A stretch of 64,000 nucleotides of DNA from assembly GCF_000332055.1 (NCBI RefSeq), contig NZ_ALVZ01000221.1, positions 1 through 64,000 of the forward strand. Direction: 5' to 3'. The DNA comes from Xenococcus sp. PCC 7305 (GTDB lineage Bacteria; Cyanobacteriota; Cyanobacteriia; Cyanobacteriales; Xenococcaceae). Shown here piece by piece: positions 1 to 9,600 of this stretch (position 1 is the first letter of the stretch; every line of letters starts with the position of its first letter). The notes beneath the pieces were generated by a model. That model saw nothing but the letters and a program-made list of their open reading frames with translations. It made no database searches and had not been told where the DNA came from. The position numbers were made by a program, and so were the translations under genes.

Positions 1-187
1 TTTAATTGAAACAGTCAATGACCAACTCAAAAATATTTCTCAAATAGAGCATTCAAGACACAGGAGTATCTGGAATTTTCTGGTGAATCTTCTGGCTGGA
101 TTAGTAGCTTACTCTTATTTCCCGCAGAAACCTTCTCTTGATCTAGAGCCCAAAGCTTTATCGGCTCTCCCTCCTACTGTTTTTTAA
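1..187 (+). CDS. IS982-family transposase, C-terminal fragment (cut by window edge)
   Basis: The open frame beginning at base 2 ends at TAA 185-187 and gives the last 61 residues of a transposase. It contains the stretch [10 protein letters not shown] followed by IEHSRHRS and a hydrophobic [10 protein letters not shown] segment, which is the conserved end of IS982-family DDE transposases. The Glu of IETVND is expected to be the third catalytic acidic residue. The rest lies outside the window, so I cannot tell whether the element is complete. I did not find a convincing terminal inverted repeat after the stop codon. Confidence 0.75.
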   Translation, partial: LIETVNDQLKNISQIEHSRHRSIWNFLVNLLAGLVAYSYFPQKPSLDLEPKALSALPPTVF

Positions 188-290
188 CCCTGATTCAGCA
201 GCTAGAAGATAGAGCCTAATCCATTTTAAATCTCATGACGCACAAAGCGCCAAGCTTTGCTGAGCGCAATTTATTTTTTAGCGATCGCGT

Positions 291-1100
291 ATGGTCTTGG
301 TTTCATCTTGTCGAACTCAGGTTGCTCAATGGCTTTTGGGAGAACCAGTTAGCTTATCTCAACTTAGTCCTCGGGAGTTATCCTTAGAGCCAATTCGAGC
401 TGATGCCCTAATTCTGCTGCAATCGTCAGAGTTGGTGCTACATATTGAATTTCAAACCGAACCCCAAGCAGAAATACCCTTTCGCATGGCGGACTATCGT
501 TTGCGAGTTTATCGTCGCTACCCCAATAAGCGAATGCATCAGGTAGTGATTTACCTCAAACCGACTAGTTCAGAATTGGCCTATCAAGAGAATTTTAGTG
601 TTCCTGGCACTCGGCATGAATTCCAAGTGATCAGATTGTGGGAACAACCAAAAGAAATCTTTTGGCAATCGACTGGCTTGTTACCCTTAGCAGTTTTGGG
701 TCAAACTAAGAGTAGAACAGAAACTTTAAGGGAGATAGCTCAAAGAATTGAACAAATTGAAGAACGTCGTCAACAAAGCAATATAGCAGCTTCAACGGCG
801 ATTCTGGCAGGATTAGTCTTAGAAAAGAAAGTTATTGAAGCATTATTGAGGAACAAACTTATGCGCGAATCAGTTATTTATCAAGAAATTAGAGCTGAAG
901 GTAAAGCTGAAGGTAAAGCTGAAGGTAAACAGGAAGGAGAAGTTTCTTTAGTGTTACGTCTTCTGAAAAAACGCATCGGGAAAGTTGCTCCAGATTTAGA
1001 GCGGCGGATTAAAAGTTTATCGATCGCGGAATTGGAGGATTTAGGCGAAGCTTTATTAGATTTTGCCACTATAGCGGACTTAGTAAATTGGCTGAATTGA
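291..1100 (+). CDS. Rpn-family PD-(D/E)XK nuclease-like protein with C-terminal DUF4351-type region
   Basis: This is a 269-residue protein of the recombination-promoting nuclease (Rpn)/transposase-like group that is abundant in cyanobacteria. Residues 38-55 carry the nuclease pattern: Asp38 in IRADALI, then Glu53 and Gln55 in HIEFQT. A YRLRVYRRYP segment follows. A short Gly-Lys-Ala-Glu repeat lies around residues 200-216, and the C-terminus (LRLLKKRIG...LEDLGEALLDF) looks like DUF4351. Family members usually have about 20 residues before the WLLG motif; here there are about 13 of unrelated sequence, and an upstream in-frame TAG at 279-281 blocks extension, so the N-terminus may be frameshifted. 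It sits next to a transposase end. The cellular role of this family in cyanobacteria is unclear. Confidence 0.75.
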   Translation: MVLVSSCRTQVAQWLLGEPVSLSQLSPRELSLEPIRADALILLQSSELVLHIEFQTEPQAEIPFRMADYRLRVYRRYPNKRMHQVVIYLKPTSSELAYQENFSVPGTRHEFQVIRLWEQPKEIFWQSTGLLPLAVLGQTKSRTETLREIAQRIEQIEERRQQSNIAASTAILAGLVLEKKVIEALLRNKLMRESVIYQEIRAEGKAEGKAEGKQEGEVSLVLRLLKKRIGKVAPDLERRIKSLSIAELEDLGEALLDFATIADLVNWLN

Positions 1101-1139
1101 TATTAGAGATCGCGCAAACTGTCCAATTCCATAAATTTA

Positions 1140-1160
1140 CTTTTGACTTTTGACTTTTGA
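1140..1160 (+). repeat. Short heptamer tandem repeat (CTTTTGA x3)
   Basis: Three copies of the seven-base unit CTTTTGA lie between the convergent Rpn-like gene and mutL, two bases before the mutL stop codon. This matches the short tandemly repeated heptamers known from cyanobacterial intergenic DNA. Confidence 0.7.
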
Positions 1161-1162
1161 TT

Positions 1163-2827
1163 TCAAATCCCATGACTTTTTCCAATCACCCAACTACGAC
1201 GAAAAAAGCGAGCTAAAGTAGATTCTTCGAGAGATAAATAAATCGGTCTTCCGTGGGGACAAGTACGAGGATTTCGGGTTATTTGCCAACGATCTACAAT
1301 TTCCTGCATCTTGGCTTTAGTTAAAGGTGTGCCATTGCGAATTGCACTACGACAAGCCGTGGCTACTTGCGCCGCCTCTAAGTCTCCTCCCCAGCTCAGC
1401 TCAATTAAAGCAGCCTGACAATCTTCTCTTGTTGCCAACATCGCAGGAGCATTACGAATTGCCCATAGTTCCTCACCAAAGGGTTCAATTTCTAGCCCTA
1501 ATATTTCCAGTTGTTGTAATTGAGATGGCCGAAGATTATTTAAGACAATGGGAGTGGCTAAAGACACAATTTCCCACTGGTCTTGTAATTGCTCGTATAA
1601 AATTCTTTCATGGGCAATATGTTGTTCGATAATCCATAAACCATGGGGATGCTCGGCGATGATATAGGTTTTATTAACCTGTGCGATCGCTTTTAATTTG
1701 AGCTGACTAATATCATGAGGTAGCTTGTCTGAGAGGGTTGTCTCCTCATTGAAATTGTAAATAGCTTTTGGTTCAGCAGCTTTGAGAACTTTTTTGATTC
1801 TGCGATCGCCCTCACCCTGAGGAGAATAATCATTATTGAGCCGTAAACTCTTTTCAATAGCATGACCAACTTTTTCTTGCCAATGGCCAAGAGAATGGAG
1901 ATAGATTTCCTCTTTGGCCGGATGACGATTCCAATCGATTTGATCTGGATTGACATGGAGATGCAAAAAAGCAATGGGAAAGCGATCGCGAGGTAAAGTT
2001 CTACTCATCCCCGAAATCATAGCTTGTTCTAATTCTTGATTGCGAATTACTCGGCCATTTACTGCCACTTTGACCCAATCTGGCTTGTAACGATGGGCGC
2101 GGTCTGGCAGGCCCAAAACCAGCTCCAGGCTTGATTCTCCATCTCCAAATTCGCGAAAATATCGTAAATCGCCTGTGGTAATTTTCCTCAGGAATTGCGG
2201 CAAAATATGCCGTGAATTGACCCCAGGACTGATATGGAACCAAGGCTGATTATTTTGTTTAACTTGCCAAGTAATAGTCGGATGAGCCAAAGCAATATAT
2301 TGAATTAATTTTTGAATTGCTTTGAGCTGTTGGTTAACTGGCGGTAAACCTCGACGACGTACCGGCAAAGAACTAAAGAGATTGGTTACTGTAACAATTG
2401 TTCCTGAGGCGATCGCGATCGCTTCTTCTTCAATAACCTTTCCTTTTTGATAACCAATCCGCCATCCCACAGCATCCAGCCTGCCCGACAAACGACTACA
2501 AATAGCGAGCTCCGATACTTGAGAAATACTATGAAGCGCTTCCCCACGAAAGCCTAAACTAGTTATATTCCACAAATCTTGGCTAGTGCAAATTTTGCTC
2601 GTACTATGGGGAGCGGCACAAACTCTTAGATCTTCTAGGGTCATCCCTTTGCCATTATCAGATACTTGGACTTGCCATAAACTCGGCAACAGAGAAACAC
2701 TGATTCTTGTCGCTCCTGCATCCAAGGCATTCTCCACCAATTCCCTAACTACAGCCGACAGAGAATCAATTACCTCCCCAGCAGCGATCAAATCAACTAC
2801 CTCAGCAGGTAAAACTTGAATACTCAT
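1163..2827 (-). CDS. mutL: DNA mismatch repair protein MutL
   Basis: MutL couples mismatch recognition by MutS to strand incision and repair. The 554-residue product has an N-terminal GHKL ATPase with ENALDAGATRI, DNGKGM and LGFRGEALHSIS, and a C-terminal dimerization domain. The usual endonuclease motif DQHA-X2-E-X4-E reads here EQHIAHERILYE, so the first Asp is Glu and the Ala is Ile, while the late CPHGRP metal-site motif is intact. I place the start at the ATG at 2827 (MSIQVLPAEV), because the longer open frame only translates a heptamer repeat. The gene lies downstream of the coiled-coil gene on the same strand. Confidence 0.93.
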   Translation of the reverse strand: MSIQVLPAEVVDLIAAGEVIDSLSAVVRELVENALDAGATRISVSLLPSLWQVQVSDNGKGMTLEDLRVCAAPHSTSKICTSQDLWNITSLGFRGEALHSISQVSELAICSRLSGRLDAVGWRIGYQKGKVIEEEAIAIASGTIVTVTNLFSSLPVRRRGLPPVNQQLKAIQKLIQYIALAHPTITWQVKQNNQPWFHISPGVNSRHILPQFLRKITTGDLRYFREFGDGESSLELVLGLPDRAHRYKPDWVKVAVNGRVIRNQELEQAMISGMSRTLPRDRFPIAFLHLHVNPDQIDWNRHPAKEEIYLHSLGHWQEKVGHAIEKSLRLNNDYSPQGEGDRRIKKVLKAAEPKAIYNFNEETTLSDKLPHDISQLKLKAIAQVNKTYIIAEHPHGLWIIEQHIAHERILYEQLQDQWEIVSLATPIVLNNLRPSQLQQLEILGLEIEPFGEELWAIRNAPAMLATREDCQAALIELSWGGDLEAAQVATACRSAIRNGTPLTKAKMQEIVDRWQITRNPRTCPHGRPIYLSLEESTLARFFRRSWVIGKSHGI

Positions 2828-2865
2828 GCAAAAAAAATTGAAAATTGCTTGCCCTCGAATGGGGG

Positions 2866-2900
2866 AAAATTGAAAATTGAAAATTGAAAATTGAAAGTTG
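2866..2900 (+). repeat. AAAATTG heptamer tandem repeat upstream of mutL
   Basis: About five tandem units of a seven-base AAAATTG/GAAAATT motif lie between the mutL start and the stop codon of the upstream coiled-coil gene. Read on the minus strand, they create a spurious 28-residue extension of MutL rich in Asn, Phe and Gln. The repeat is therefore evidence for the shorter MutL start. Confidence 0.8.
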
Positions 2901-2907
2901 TAATTAC

Positions 2908-3609
2908 TCAATGTTTAGTGGATTTTAAATATTCCTGAGAAATCTCCCATGCGGTATTAATCAGTTGCATTGATTGTTCTGATCCCTCTAAATCTGGATG
3001 GTGTTTACGACACATTTGGCGATAAGAATCTCGACCAAAAGCAATAAAAGCCACCGCGCACCAAACCAAATCTAGCCCGTCAACAATTATATTTTGATAG
3101 ATATGATACTGTTCTAAATAACTTGCCACCAATTTCTGATAGATTTTTTCCGCATTGGGTAATTCGGCTTTAACTTTGTCAATACTTAATTTCGACCCTT
3201 GATTAAGATCTTCTTCGACATTAATCACTGCATTTCCCTGTTGCATAGTCAATGTTGGGACAGTTTTTGGTTTTTCCTCAACTAGTACTTTGTTAGAAAC
3301 AGAAGAGTATAAAGTACTCAACAACTCTTGATTGTCCTGGCATTCTTCAGCCAATTCCTGAAAATTTTGAGCTAGATCGGCAATTTTGTTGAGCTTATTT
3401 AATTTTGTCTCCAATTTTTCTGACTGAGCACATAAATCTATGATTTCTTGATCTAATTTACTTTGGCGACCATATTGCTTTTGGAGACTATCTTCCAAGT
3501 CCTTAATCTTCTGGCTAATGATAGCTTGTTCTTTTTGGTTAGCTTCTTTCTTGGCGGAGATCTCTGTCAGTTGGGCTTCTATTTGAGGAATCATTTCCAT
3601 GAAGTTCAT
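2908..3609 (-). CDS. Coiled-coil protein with C-terminal partial J-domain
   Basis: The protein is about 233 residues from the ATG at 3609 (MNFMEMIPQI); the longer frame reads through intergenic sequence. The first ~110 residues are a charged Gln/Lys/Glu-rich coiled coil. The C-terminal ~40 residues resemble the second half of a DnaJ J-domain: YRQMCRKHHPDLEG, with the HPD tripeptide that stimulates DnaK, followed by INTAWEI in the position of helix III. Helix I is not recognisable. It could be a divergent DnaK co-factor. It lies beside groL and mutL, which gives no further hint. The function is inferred from the HPD motif alone. Confidence 0.7.
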   Translation of the reverse strand: MNFMEMIPQIEAQLTEISAKKEANQKEQAIISQKIKDLEDSLQKQYGRQSKLDQEIIDLCAQSEKLETKLNKLNKIADLAQNFQELAEECQDNQELLSTLYSSVSNKVLVEEKPKTVPTLTMQQGNAVINVEEDLNQGSKLSIDKVKAELPNAEKIYQKLVASYLEQYHIYQNIIVDGLDLVWCAVAFIAFGRDSYRQMCRKHHPDLEGSEQSMQLINTAWEISQEYLKSTKH

Positions 3610-3734
3610 CTTTATGATGGCAATATCATTAATGGATAATGGGCAACAGTCATTTGTCAAAAATCTATCTTAGTACTAGTAATCTTAATTTCTCAAGCTT
3701 ATTCTGTCGTTTAAATTTCAGAAAATTAAAAGAA

Positions 3735-3761
3735 TAGCTGTCTTCTCTAGGAAAACAGCTA
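3735..3761 (-). terminator. Probable terminator of the groS-groL operon
   Basis: A 7-bp stem (TAGCTGT / ACAGCTA, 3735-3741 and 3755-3761) follows the groL stop codon by about 50 bases. On the minus strand it is followed by a T-rich stretch (ATTCTTTTAATTTT). This fits a Rho-independent terminator of moderate strength. Confidence 0.55.
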
Positions 3762-3810
3762 AGATGCAATGATTATTGTTATTAAAAATGTGATTAGCTA
3801 TTAGCTAATT

Positions 3811-5433
3811 TTAGTAATCGAAGTCACCGCCAGGAGCAGCAGGAGCTTTTTCTTTCTCAGGTTTGTCTACTACGATACATTCGGTAGTTAAGACCATTCC
3901 CGCGATGGAAGCAGCATTTTGCAGTGCAGAGCGAGTAACTTTTGCCGGATCAACAATTCCAGCTTCAAACATATCAACGAACTCATTAGAAGCTGCGTTG
4001 TAACCAACATTAAAGTCTTTCTCTTTAACGCGCTCAGCAACAACTGCACCATTCTGGCCAGCGTTTTCGGCAATTCTTCTAAGAGGAGAAGCTAAAGCAC
4101 GGGATACGATCAAAGCACCAGTTAAAGCTTCGTCTTTAAGATTGGCAGTTGCCCATTCTTCTAATGTAGGAGTGAGGTGAGCCAGAGTAGTACCTCCACC
4201 AGGAACAATACCTTCTTCTACAGCTGCTTTAGTTGCGTTGATCGCATCTTCCAAGCGTAGTTTGCGGTCTTTCATTTCAGTTTCGGTAGCAGCACCAACT
4301 TTAACTACGGCAACACCACCACTAAGTTTTGCTAGGCGCTCTTGAAGTTTTTCTTGGTCGTAGGAAGATTCTGATTCTTCGATTTGACGACGTAGTAAGT
4401 CGCAACGAGTTTTCACTGCTGCTTCGTTACCTTCTGCAACGATAGTTGTGCTGTCTTTAGTGATATTAATGCGACGAGCAGTACCAAGCATTTCGATTTT
4501 GGCACTTTCGAGTTTTAGCCCTGCATCTTCAGAGATTACTTGTCCACCAGTGAGAACAGCAATATCTTCGAGCATTTGCTTGCGGCGATCGCCAAATCCA
4601 GGAGCTTTAACAGCAGCTACATTGAGAACACCACGAAGACGGTTAACTACCAAAGTAGCCAATGCTTCTTTTTCGATATCTTCAGCCAAGATGAGAAGAG
4701 TTTTACCTTGACGAGCTACCTGCTCAAGAATGGGTACTAGATCTTGTACTAGAGCAATTTTCTTGTCAGTAATTAGAATGAAGGGTTCTTCTAAATCTGC
4801 TTCCATGCGCTCAGTATCAGTTACGAAGTAAGGAGAAATATATCCTTTATCGAAACGCATCCCTTCGGTAATTTCTAATTCGGTAGTCATGGATTTACCT
4901 TCTTCGAGAGAGATAACTCCTTCCTTGCCGACCTTATCCATTGCTTCGGAGATCATTCTACCGACTTCTTCGTCGTTACCAGCAGAAATTGTTCCTACTT
5001 GAGCGATCGCTTTAGAATCAGCTACAGGCTGAGCATGATCTTTGATTTTATCGACCAAATAATCAGTTGCTTTGTCGATGCCGCGTTTGAGGGCGATCGG
5101 ATTTGCTCCAGCAGCTACGTTGCGCAAACCTTCTTTAACGATCGCGTGAGCTAGTACAGTTGCAGTGGTAGTACCATCACCGGCAACGTCGTTAGTTTTC
5201 GAAGCTGCTTGACGAATTAAGGATACACCAGTATTCTCGATATGATCTTCTAATTCAATTTCTTTGGCAATTGTCACCCCATCGTTGACAATTTGGGGTG
5301 CGCCAAATTTCTTCTCAAGAACTACATTACGTCCCTTGGGGCCTAGAGTAACGGCTACTGCTTCGGCTAAGAGATCAATTCCTTTTTCCAATGCACGACG
5401 GGCTTCGTCGTTATAAATAATAGATTTTGCCAT
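3811..5433 (-). CDS. groL: 60-kDa chaperonin GroEL1
   Basis: GroEL forms the double-ring folding chamber that works with GroES and ATP in the cytoplasm. The 540-residue product has the GroEL ATP-site [11 protein letters not shown] (about residue 86), the central apical domain, and [11 protein letters not shown] near residue 412. The C-terminus ends in [11 protein letters not shown] rather than a Gly-Gly-Met tail, which is common for the cyanobacterial GroEL paralogue that lies next to groS. It follows groS with a gap of about 105 bases and is probably co-transcribed from the CIRCE-controlled promoter. Confidence 0.97.
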   Translation of the reverse strand: MAKSIIYNDEARRALEKGIDLLAEAVAVTLGPKGRNVVLEKKFGAPQIVNDGVTIAKEIELEDHIENTGVSLIRQAASKTNDVAGDGTTTATVLAHAIVKEGLRNVAAGANPIALKRGIDKATDYLVDKIKDHAQPVADSKAIAQVGTISAGNDEEVGRMISEAMDKVGKEGVISLEEGKSMTTELEITEGMRFDKGYISPYFVTDTERMEADLEEPFILITDKKIALVQDLVPILEQVARQGKTLLILAEDIEKEALATLVVNRLRGVLNVAAVKAPGFGDRRKQMLEDIAVLTGGQVISEDAGLKLESAKIEMLGTARRINITKDSTTIVAEGNEAAVKTRCDLLRRQIEESESSYDQEKLQERLAKLSGGVAVVKVGAATETEMKDRKLRLEDAINATKAAVEEGIVPGGGTTLAHLTPTLEEWATANLKDEALTGALIVSRALASPLRRIAENAGQNGAVVAERVKEKDFNVGYNAASNEFVDMFEAGIVDPAKVTRSALQNAASIAGMVLTTECIVVDKPEKEKAPAAPGGDFDY

Positions 5434-5538
5434 TAAATTTGATCTTCCTTACTTAAAAATGGTGGACAAGAAATTACATTTCAACAGATTCACAGTCAAA
5501 AGCTAACTTCTCACTGGTCAATGTTCACTTATCAATGA

Positions 5539-5850
5539 CTAGGAGACTGCGGCAAGAATGTCTTTTTCGGAAAGTAGTACATACTCATCACCACCAAGTT
5601 TGATGTCAGTGCCAGCATATTTGGAGTAAAGAACTTTGTCGCCAACTTTTACTTCCAAAGCTGTAAAGCTACCGTCATCGTTGCGTTTGCCAGGGCCTAC
5701 TGCTGCAACTTCACCTACTTGGGGTTTTTCTTTTGCTGTATCGGGTAAATAAAGACCACCAGCGGTTTTTTCTTCAGATGCACTTACTTTGATGAAAACG
5801 CGATCGCCTAAAGGTTTTACAGTAGATACGTTAATGCTAATAGCTGCCAT
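5539..5850 (-). CDS. groS: 10-kDa chaperonin GroES
   Basis: GroES is the heptameric lid of the GroEL chamber. From the ATG at 5850 ([10 protein letters not shown]) the product is 103 residues, the normal cyanobacterial length; the longer frame adds 15 leader-derived residues and is unlikely. Family features are [11 protein letters not shown] at the N-terminus, the mobile-loop region around [11 protein letters not shown], and [11 protein letters not shown]. An AAGAGGATTTT ribosome-binding site precedes this ATG on the minus strand. It is the first gene of the groS-groL operon. Confidence 0.96.
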   Translation of the reverse strand: MAAISINVSTVKPLGDRVFIKVSASEEKTAGGLYLPDTAKEKPQVGEVAAVGPGKRNDDGSFTALEVKVGDKVLYSKYAGTDIKLGGDEYVLLSEKDILAAVS

Positions 5851-5931
5851 AGAAAATCCTCTTAAATGGAGAAATAAGTTTGAGTTTAATTTCAATTACT
5901 TAGGGAAGAATGCTTCCTGAATTTTCTAGGA

Positions 5932-5958
5932 TTAGCACTCTCCCCTTCCGAGTGCTAA
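5932..5958. promoter_or_regulatory. CIRCE operator (HrcA binding site) of groS-groL
   Basis: The site is a perfect 9-9-9 inverted repeat: TTAGCACTC, a nine-base spacer, then GAGTGCTAA. This is the canonical CIRCE element bound by the heat-shock repressor HrcA. It lies 81 bases upstream of the groS start codon, in the position expected for a chaperonin operator. It predicts heat induction of groS-groL by release of HrcA. Confidence 0.96.
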
Positions 5959-5986
5959 TTTAGCTAAATTTGCTACAATCTGGCAA
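5957..5986 (-). promoter_or_regulatory. Possible sigma-70 promoter of groS-groL overlapping CIRCE
   Basis: On the minus strand TTGCCA (5981-5986) and TAAATT (5957-5962) are separated by 18 bases. The downstream hexamer abuts and slightly overlaps CIRCE, as expected if HrcA blocks the polymerase. The hexamers are only partial matches to consensus, so this is tentative. Confidence 0.35.
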
Positions 5987-6016
5987 CTAGCTAGTCAGTG
6001 TGGTTTACCGTACTAG

Positions 6017-6112
6017 GAGGGCAGAGGGCAGAGGGCAGATGGGGGGAGTCAAGAGTCAAGAGTCAAAAGTCAAGAGTCAAAAGTCAAAAGTCAAGAGTCA
6101 AAAGTCAAAAGT
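6017..6112 (+). repeat. Two heptamer-type tandem repeat runs (GAGGGCA and AGTCAAG/AGTCAAA)
   Basis: Three GAGGGCA units at 6017-6037 are followed, from 6046 to 6112, by about nine units of AGTCAAG or AGTCAAA in mixed order. The block separates the groS control region from the accessory island that starts at 6.2 kb. The two units differ but both are seven bases long. Confidence 0.85.
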
Positions 6113-6206
6113 AATAGGGACGTGATATTCCGATCTGTTTACTGCTATTTCCACTGGAGAATTTGCCTGCAATTATTATAATAATTAAACTAGTGAAATT
6201 GAGAAA

Positions 6207-6632
6207 GTGATTGTGGAAAATATTTTTACGAAGGAAAAGATTGGTAACTTGTCGGCGGAGATTGATCGGCAAATTCAAGAGCTTGCTCAAGCATCTCCTG
6301 CTGAGAGCCAAAAAGGAGTGACAGAAGAGCAAGAGCAACTGCCTGCCAGACAAAGTCAAGCTATTGCCGAAATTACTAATGAAAATCCTACAACCTTTTT
6401 GCAGACTTTTCGGCATGTGGCCAAAAGTGATCTCTGTGAGGAAGGAGGAGTTCTTTATGGTTAGTGGCAAAAATGGTCAGATCTTAACAATGAGGATGTG
6501 ATCAACAGATTCACGGCAATTTTGGTAGGACTGGGATTTGCTGGTGGTGCTTTGGAAATTCTGTTGGTCTCGGTTGCTGTCATTGTGATTCATCTGGGAG
6601 TTAAAGCTTTTTGCGAACACTATTCCAATTAA
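6207..6632 (+). pseudogene. Small membrane protein gene interrupted by an in-frame TAG
   Basis: A GTG at 6207 opens a frame of 85 codons (MIVENIFTKEKI...) that ends at TAG 6462-6464. The same frame then continues without another stop to TAA 6630-6632, giving WQKWSDLNNEDVI and a strongly hydrophobic ~25-residue segment (ILLVSVAVIVIHLGV) near the end. Read through, the product would be 140 residues: an N-terminal helical part (EIDRQIQELAQASPAE) and a C-terminal membrane helix. The frame continuity suggests one gene with a single nonsense mutation. Two separate short genes, or leaky readthrough, cannot be excluded. It lies 53 bases before the CHAT gene and may have been its partner. I do not recognise a named family. 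Confidence 0.6.
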
Positions 6633-6685
6633 GCTACACTCAAATAAGCGTCCTCATCCTTCCCTAACTTAATTAGGAATCTGGC

Positions 6686-9600
6686 ATGGAATTAAACCTG
6701 CGTTTCCCAGAGATCGATCAAGTAATTGTTAAATTCGATGGCAACGAAACAAAAGCCCGAGAATTTATTTCTCCGATTAAGGGCGCAGCGCTCAAAGATA
6801 TTCAATGGTATCTAGAAACCTATGCCGCCCAATATACTGCTGATGTCGATGACCAAAGGGCGCAGCGGATTGCCGAGGAGTTGCCTCTATGGGGTGAGGC
6901 TTTGTTTGATGCTGTTTTCTGCGATCGCGCTGCCCAACGCTTGTTTAATGACTTTCAGGATCAAGATGAACCAGGTAAATTACTGACTATCAGCACTAGT
7001 CATCCTGCCGTCTTATCCTTGCCCTGGGAACTATTGCGGGATTCGGCAGGTACCTATTTGGTTAACGATAATCCTCGAATCTCAATCCGTCGTCGCTTTG
7101 CCGGGGCAGGTGGCGGCCGCAGATCTCTCAGGGTACAACCCAAAGATCGCTTGCACATGCTGTTTGTGATTAGTCGTCCCACAGATGCGGGTTTTATTAA
7201 TCCTCGCGGTGAGGCGATCGCAGTTTTGGAAGCTATAGAAAAAGAAGCCGCCGGCAAAATAGAAGTCGAGTTTCTCCGCCCAGCGACTTTGGATAATTTG
7301 GTAGAACGCCTAGAAGATCGGCGCCAACCTTCGGTGGATATTGTTCATTTTGATGGTCATGGTGTATTTGATCCTGATGGCAATTTGTACGAGCAAGCGA
7401 AGAAGAGCGATCGCAGACTGACGAAGGAAACCACCGCTGCTAATGCAGCCAATATGGGCTATCTGCTGTTTGAAGATCGCGAGGGCAAACAAGCCCTAAT
7501 TACAGCAGAAACCTTGGGGGATATGCTCAATCGTCAGAAGGTGGGGTTGATGGTGCTATCGGCCTGTCAATCGGCGAAAATGGCAGGAGAAGATGCCATG
7601 GGCAGTGTAGCAGCAAGATTAACCCATGCAGGCATTCCTTCGGTTTTGGCTATGACCCACTCGGTGCTGGTAACCACGGCACAGGAACTTTTTGCCAAAT
7701 TTTATCAGCGTTTGACTCGCGGGGAAGCCATGGGGGAAGCGCTGGACAATGCCCGACGACATTTGTATCTCAACCAAGAAAGGGGCGAGCGACAACGGGG
7801 CGAAACCAGAATCACTCTCAAATTGCAGGATTGGTTTTTACCTGCACTTTATCAAGCAGGAAGGGATACACCTTTGTTGACGGATAGTTTATCTGAAGCG
7901 ATAGAACCTGTCAAATGGGGCAATTTGCCGAAATTACAGGAAGCAGGCTTTTTTGGACGAAGTCGGGAATTATGGTTAATTGAAAGAGCCTTGGTAGGTA
8001 AAACCCGTCGTTTGACGATTTCTGGGTTTGGGGGGCAGGGCAAAACTTCTTTGGCCGTCGAAGCTGGGCGCTGGCTCTATCGCACGGGAATGTTCGAAAA
8101 AATCTGTTTTGTTGATTATACGGATTTTCAGAGCATCGACGCGGTAGGGTTGGCAGTTAGTATTTTGAGAACGGTTGTGGAGCAGAGTTTTATCGATGGG
8201 GATGCGGTCACGACCTATTTACAGAGGGATAAACTGCCACTGCTGATTATTTTGGATAATTTGGAAGTTCTAGAAAACGAAGGTTTGCAAGCATTGCTAG
8301 ATGTTGCCAAAAAATGGTCGGAAGCGGGTAATTGCCGAATTTTACTAACAACCAGAGCCGGAAATTTCAATCATCCAGATTACCCTACCGAAGGTAGTTT
8401 AATTCATCAGGCTTTGACTTTGCAGGGTTTGGGTTCTCCGAAATATCCAGAAGATGCCCTAGATTTTTTTCAAACCCTAATGAAATTTCCCCCGGCACCG
8501 AAATTCGATTTGCCCCAACGGAATGCGCTGATAAATTTATTCAAGCTGGTCGATTTTCATCCTCTGTCGATCAAGTTATTGGCAAGACAGTTAAAAGAAC
8601 GCCGTCCTGCGGACGTAGGGCAAGCTCTGGAGCGGTTGCTTGAGGAAACGGCTGAGGTAGAGGAAAAGGATAAAAGTTTAATTGCTTCTTTGAATTTGTC
8701 CCTAGAACGGCTCGACCCCGAAGCCCAGAAGTTTTTGCCGCGCTTGGGGATATTTCAGAGTGGAGCGATGGAAGATGTCTTGTTGAGAGTGACTGGGTTA
8801 GGGAAAACAGAGGAAGATCTTGAACTTGAAAAAGCTAAACAGTTAGCAGAAGCAATATTAAGCAACGATCCAATTCTTATTGGCCGTGCTCTCGGTTACG
8901 ATGTTCCTGACGGGGCTGAATTGACTCAAGAAGGGGTAGAGCAGCTACAACAATATGCCAGAGAAAATGTAGAGAATGCTAGAGAAGTAATTCAGATGCC
9001 CCAATCTGAATTGGCAGCAGGAGCCAACGAGGCAACTTGGGCAACCTTACGTCAAGCATTGGAAGCTACAGGGTTAATGCAGACAGAACGCCTACCAGGA
9101 GTTACTGCGCCCTATCTCAAGTTTCATCCCACCCTAGCTCCTGTGCTTCTCTCCCGTCTCACCCCGGAGGAACTAACCGCACTGACTATTCGTTATCAAG
9201 CGCAATATTATCAACTATCTCGCGATTTGTATGTCCAAGATAGAACCAATCCCCTAGATGCTCGTGCTGTAGCTCAGCGAGAATTGCCCAATTTGCTAGC
9301 TGCGGTGAACGGAGCTCTGGATGCAGGAGCAGAATCAGCAGTTGAGTTTGTTGATAAAGTAAACAAATTTCTCGACTTTTTTGGCCTCAATAAAGATCGC
9401 GCTGCCCTCACCCAACGCGCTCAAGACCTAGGTCAACCAGGTTCCTATGCCTGGTATCTCGCCCGCAGTAATAAAGGACAGCAATTGTTTAATGCTGGTC
9501 GCTACGAGGAAGCCAAGCAACTGTTTGCTGAGATATTAGCGGGATTGGGGGAAGAGGCGAGTTACGAGCGCTGCTTTACTTTGAACAGGCTAGGAAGATG

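Noticed and set aside
2828-2911. Longer MutL start at 2911.
   Set aside because: The extra 28 residues translate a tandem AAAATTG repeat, and family members begin with the MSIQ-type start at 2827.
5851-5895. Longer GroES start at 5895.
   Set aside because: The extra 15 residues lack family similarity; a ribosome-binding site precedes the 5850 ATG.
6046-6112. Possible CRISPR or iteron-type origin near 6.05 kb.
   Set aside because: The units are short, variable heptamers without spacers, and no replication gene or DnaA-box cluster is present.
6462-6464. TAG recoding (pyrrolysine-type insertion) in the small membrane-protein gene.
   Set aside because: Cyanobacteria are not known to encode pyrrolysine and no recoding structure is visible; a nonsense mutation is simpler.
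6457-6498. Possible short gene starting at ATG 6457 (MVSGKNGQIL...).
   Set aside because: It ends after about 14 codons and lies in a different frame from the coherent membrane-protein sequence.
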